Part shown: in pieces, positions 62,171 through 64,000 of the stretch
Layout of the letters: the number at the start of each line of letters is the position of its first letter
How positions within the stretch are numbered: the first letter of the stretch is position 1
Assembly: GCA_964019335.1 (NCBI GenBank)
Contig: OZ025733.1
Coordinates: 313,001 to 377,000 of the forward strand
DNA from: Diplonema japonicum
Lineage: Eukaryota > Euglenozoa > Diplonemea > Diplonemida > Diplonemidae
DNA length: 64,000 nt
Reading direction: 5' to 3'
The notes under the pieces: generated by a model
What the model was told of the DNA's origin: nothing
What the model saw: the letters and a program-made list of their open reading frames with translations, nothing else
Databases searched by the model: none
Translations under genes and position numbers: made by a program

Positions 62171-62548
62171 GGAGGCGTAAGTTAATCCAACGAGCGAAAG
62201 AACGAAAAAGAGAAGAGGCGGGGGGGGGGGGGGGGGGGGGGGCTATGTTGGCAAGAAACGGGGGAACGTTTCCGTTTCCGTACTTCTTAAGGAAACTGCC
62301 CAAAAATAAGGAAACGATTCCGCGAAATTATTTTCAAAAAAAGAAACTTGGAAACGCGTTTCCTTGCCAACATAGCCCTAGGGGGGGAAGAAGGAAAAAA
62401 CAAAAGACGCCCCTTCCGTGGCTGACACAATAACAGTATGGACTGCACGCATTAGTTAAAAATGTGTACTTTCTGTCTTTCTTCTTCTTTTTTTTTCTTG
62501 CTTAGTGACCCCCCCAACAAGAAAACCAGTGACACACGCTTCAACGAA
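62128..62548. other. Gap with G-run, MITE and acceptor-like tract
   Basis: A T-run, a G-run (about 62220-62242), the inverted-repeat element at 62241-62377, then a T/C tract ending ttgcttag at 62505, which looks like the splice acceptor for the last gene. Confidence 0.7.
62241..62377. mobile_element. 137-bp inverted-repeat (MITE-like) element
   Basis: ggctatgttggcaagaaacg at the left and cgtttccttgccaacatagc(c) at the right are inverted repeats with one extra base. The element lies beside a G-run. A truncated relative is at 2033-2092, so it is a dispersed family. It has no coding capacity. Confidence 0.65.
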
Positions 62549-64000
62549 ATGAAGCGAAGCAACATATGGGATTCCGAGAGTTCTGAGGAAGAGATGGGAA
62601 AGAAGAAAAATAAGAAGAAGGGGCCGCAAAAAAAAGAGGGTTCTAAACCAGGCTTTGTGGACAGCGAGAGCGACGACTGTGAACATGACAAGCCGGCGAG
62701 GCATGGTGTCGGCGAGAGAACGACCAAAAAGAAGAAACCCGGGAAAAAGAAAGACTTCGTGGACAGCGAAAGCGACGACTGTGCCTCTGCACCTGACCAA
62801 GCAAGCAGCCCCCACGACAGCAAGACATGCTGCGCGGCAGTGGCGCAGGATCAAAAGGAAGACCCTATCACGATGCTGCCACTACAGTTCGGGCGGACTG
62901 TGACAATCATCAGCCCCGACGGCACATCGCAGCTGACATACAACATCGAAACGCTGAAGATGGCGGCCGTGAGTAAAGGGAAGTGGATGCAACCACCCCA
63001 TTTCAGAGAACCGATGACGGCAGAGCTCCTTCAGCTCATCCGGAGCATCGACAAGCGAACTGTGGACAGCGTAGTACTGCAGGAGCCCAAGCGGAACCCT
63101 GAGGTGTCGGACCTTGACGCACACATCATTGAAGAGCTCATCCGTGGCGAAGACGATCCCTTCCACCAGCACAACGAGCGGTTCGCAGAGACACTCAACG
63201 CCTTCAACGGAGGAAGGGTCCAGCAGAAGAGTCTGTACTTCTGCCCTTATTGTTGGGACGCAGCTGTCGACGACGCGAGGAGCGAGGCGACAAGCAGCGG
63301 GTCGGAGGCGAAGCAGTCCTCTTCCTCTTCCTCTTCTTCGCCAACCGAGAACCTCTTTGGAAAGAAAGTCGAAATCGACAGCGACTCTAGCGACGAATCT
63401 ATCGAGATAGATATCGTGTCCTCATCATCTTCCGCCAAATCTTCGCGTCCCGCGTCTTCATCCACCTCCACTAGCTTTGCGGATGGACAACTTCTCAACA
63501 CCGATATCATCGAAGGCCGTACGGTCGCCAAGCGTGGGGCCTCGTCAGATGACTCAACAAGCATCGCAGCAAAGCGGAGCAAATACGGTGTTCTGAACCC
63601 CTTGCGTGCGCTGTGGCACCTCCCCAATCGTGAGGTGGCGTGGCGGAGCATTTTGTTCAAAGACCTCCGCCAGGCACACCAGCACATCAAGACCGCACAT
63701 GGTGGGGACGGGAAGGAGAACGTGGACAACCTGAAGGATCAGGTCATGCGGTTCATCGAGTCCGGCAACAAACGGCTGCAGAGCAAGAAATGGTTCTCGT
63801 TCCTCAGGGAGCAAGACTACAACATGCTCCGCTCCACCACCCACTGCTTCTGGCGGAACAGCAGCCACTACAACACTATGCGGTACAACACAATGGTCGA
63901 GATTACCAACGCCCCCCTGCCAGAAGGGGTCACCACTACAATGGTATGTCACTCATACTTTTTACCCAAAGCAATGTTATACACAGTTTGTGCAGAATGG
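62549..64000 (+). CDS. Partial gene: Ser/acidic-rich protein of unknown function
   Basis: Exon 62549-63943 (465 codons) is open in one frame; an intron 63944-63995 (gtatgt...tgcag) is likely, and the gene leaves the window at 64000. The N-terminal part is Lys/acidic with two copies of VDSESDDC (about residues 38 and 71), followed by a globular part, YFCPYCW (possible metal site), Ser runs, then a helical region (LRALWHLPNREVAWRSILFK). It could be a nuclear or RNA-associated protein, but no domain is recognised. The frame is also open 5' to about 62507, so the start could be internal to an exon. Confidence 0.6.
   Translation, partial: MKRSNIWDSESSEEEMGKKKNKKKGPQKKEGSKPGFVDSESDDCEHDKPARHGVGERTTKKKKPGKKKDFVDSESDDCASAPDQASSPHDSKTCCAAVAQDQKEDPITMLPLQFGRTVTIISPDGTSQLTYNIETLKMAAVSKGKWMQPPHFREPMTAELLQLIRSIDKRTVDSVVLQEPKRNPEVSDLDAHIIEELIRGEDDPFHQHNERFAETLNAFNGGRVQQKSLYFCPYCWDAAVDDARSEATSSGSEAKQSSSSSSSSPTENLFGKKVEIDSDSSDESIEIDIVSSSSSAKSSRPASSSTSTSFADGQLLNTDIIEGRTVAKRGASSDDSTSIAAKRSKYGVLNPLRALWHLPNREVAWRSILFKDLRQAHQHIKTAHGGDGKENVDNLKDQVMRFIESGNKRLQSKKWFSFLREQDYNMLRSTTHCFWRNSSHYNTMRYNTMVEITNAPLPEGVTTTMVCHSYFLPKAMLYTVCAEW

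Overview
The window comes from the nuclear genome of a microbial eukaryote, most probably a euglenozoan and plausibly a diplonemid. That placement is inference, resting on four observations. Every supported protein gene (24 intact or partial) lies on the + strand, as in polycistronic transcription units. Many genes are preceded by a pyrimidine tract, an AG and a short A-rich leader, which is what spliced-leader trans-splicing needs. The cAMP-kinase regulatory-subunit homologue (5916-7416) has the leucine-rich N-terminus and altered nucleotide pockets of the trypanosome-type protein. Unlike trypanosomatids, the genes carry ordinary cis-introns; I infer 20, mostly 35-60 nt, with GT-AG ends, frequent GTATG donors and often a body of nearly pure A.

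Layout. 1-1368: repeats, a structured-RNA copy and a MITE-like element. 1369-7416: a divergent H2B-like histone, a Golgi/ER-type glycosyltransferase, two unknown proteins and the PKA-R-like protein. 7955-10410: a GC-rich degenerate retroelement-like unit (ORF1-like, zinc-binding and OTU-protease segments). 10636-22282: a SAM protein, a secreted coiled-coil protein, a twin-CX9C mitochondrial protein, two large unknown or coiled-coil proteins, and two paralogous SAM-NYN-CCCH RNA-binding proteins. 22283-26053: a repeat-rich gap with a deleted copy of the second SAM-NYN-CCCH gene and a segmental duplication. 26054-36172: a single 3372-residue exon encoding a NADAR domain, ankyrin repeats and a polycystin-type channel. 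37521-50415: DPH2, a two-thioredoxin PDI, a probable flagellar or cytoskeletal protein, a Qa-SNARE, a coiled-coil protein and a 1380-residue PqiA-type membrane protein. 50416-52915: repeat relics. 52916-64000: a PPR-like protein, a PH-like/proline-rich protein, four small or unknown proteins (one LRR), and a partial gene running off the end.

Intergenic DNA is dominated by long homopolymers of all four bases. It also holds several short inverted-repeat elements, one with TTAA/CCC ends of piggyBac type, and three dispersed copies of an approximately 80-nt RNA-like sequence. Those copies share a base-pairing plan with compensatory changes and a conserved upstream block.

There is no evident operon logic; the genes serve unrelated jobs (chromatin, secretion, translation-factor modification, membrane fusion, signalling, mitochondrial RNA). 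The most unusual items are the NADAR-ankyrin-polycystin fusion, the covarying RNA family, the SAM-NYN-CCCH pair and the poly(A)-bodied introns.
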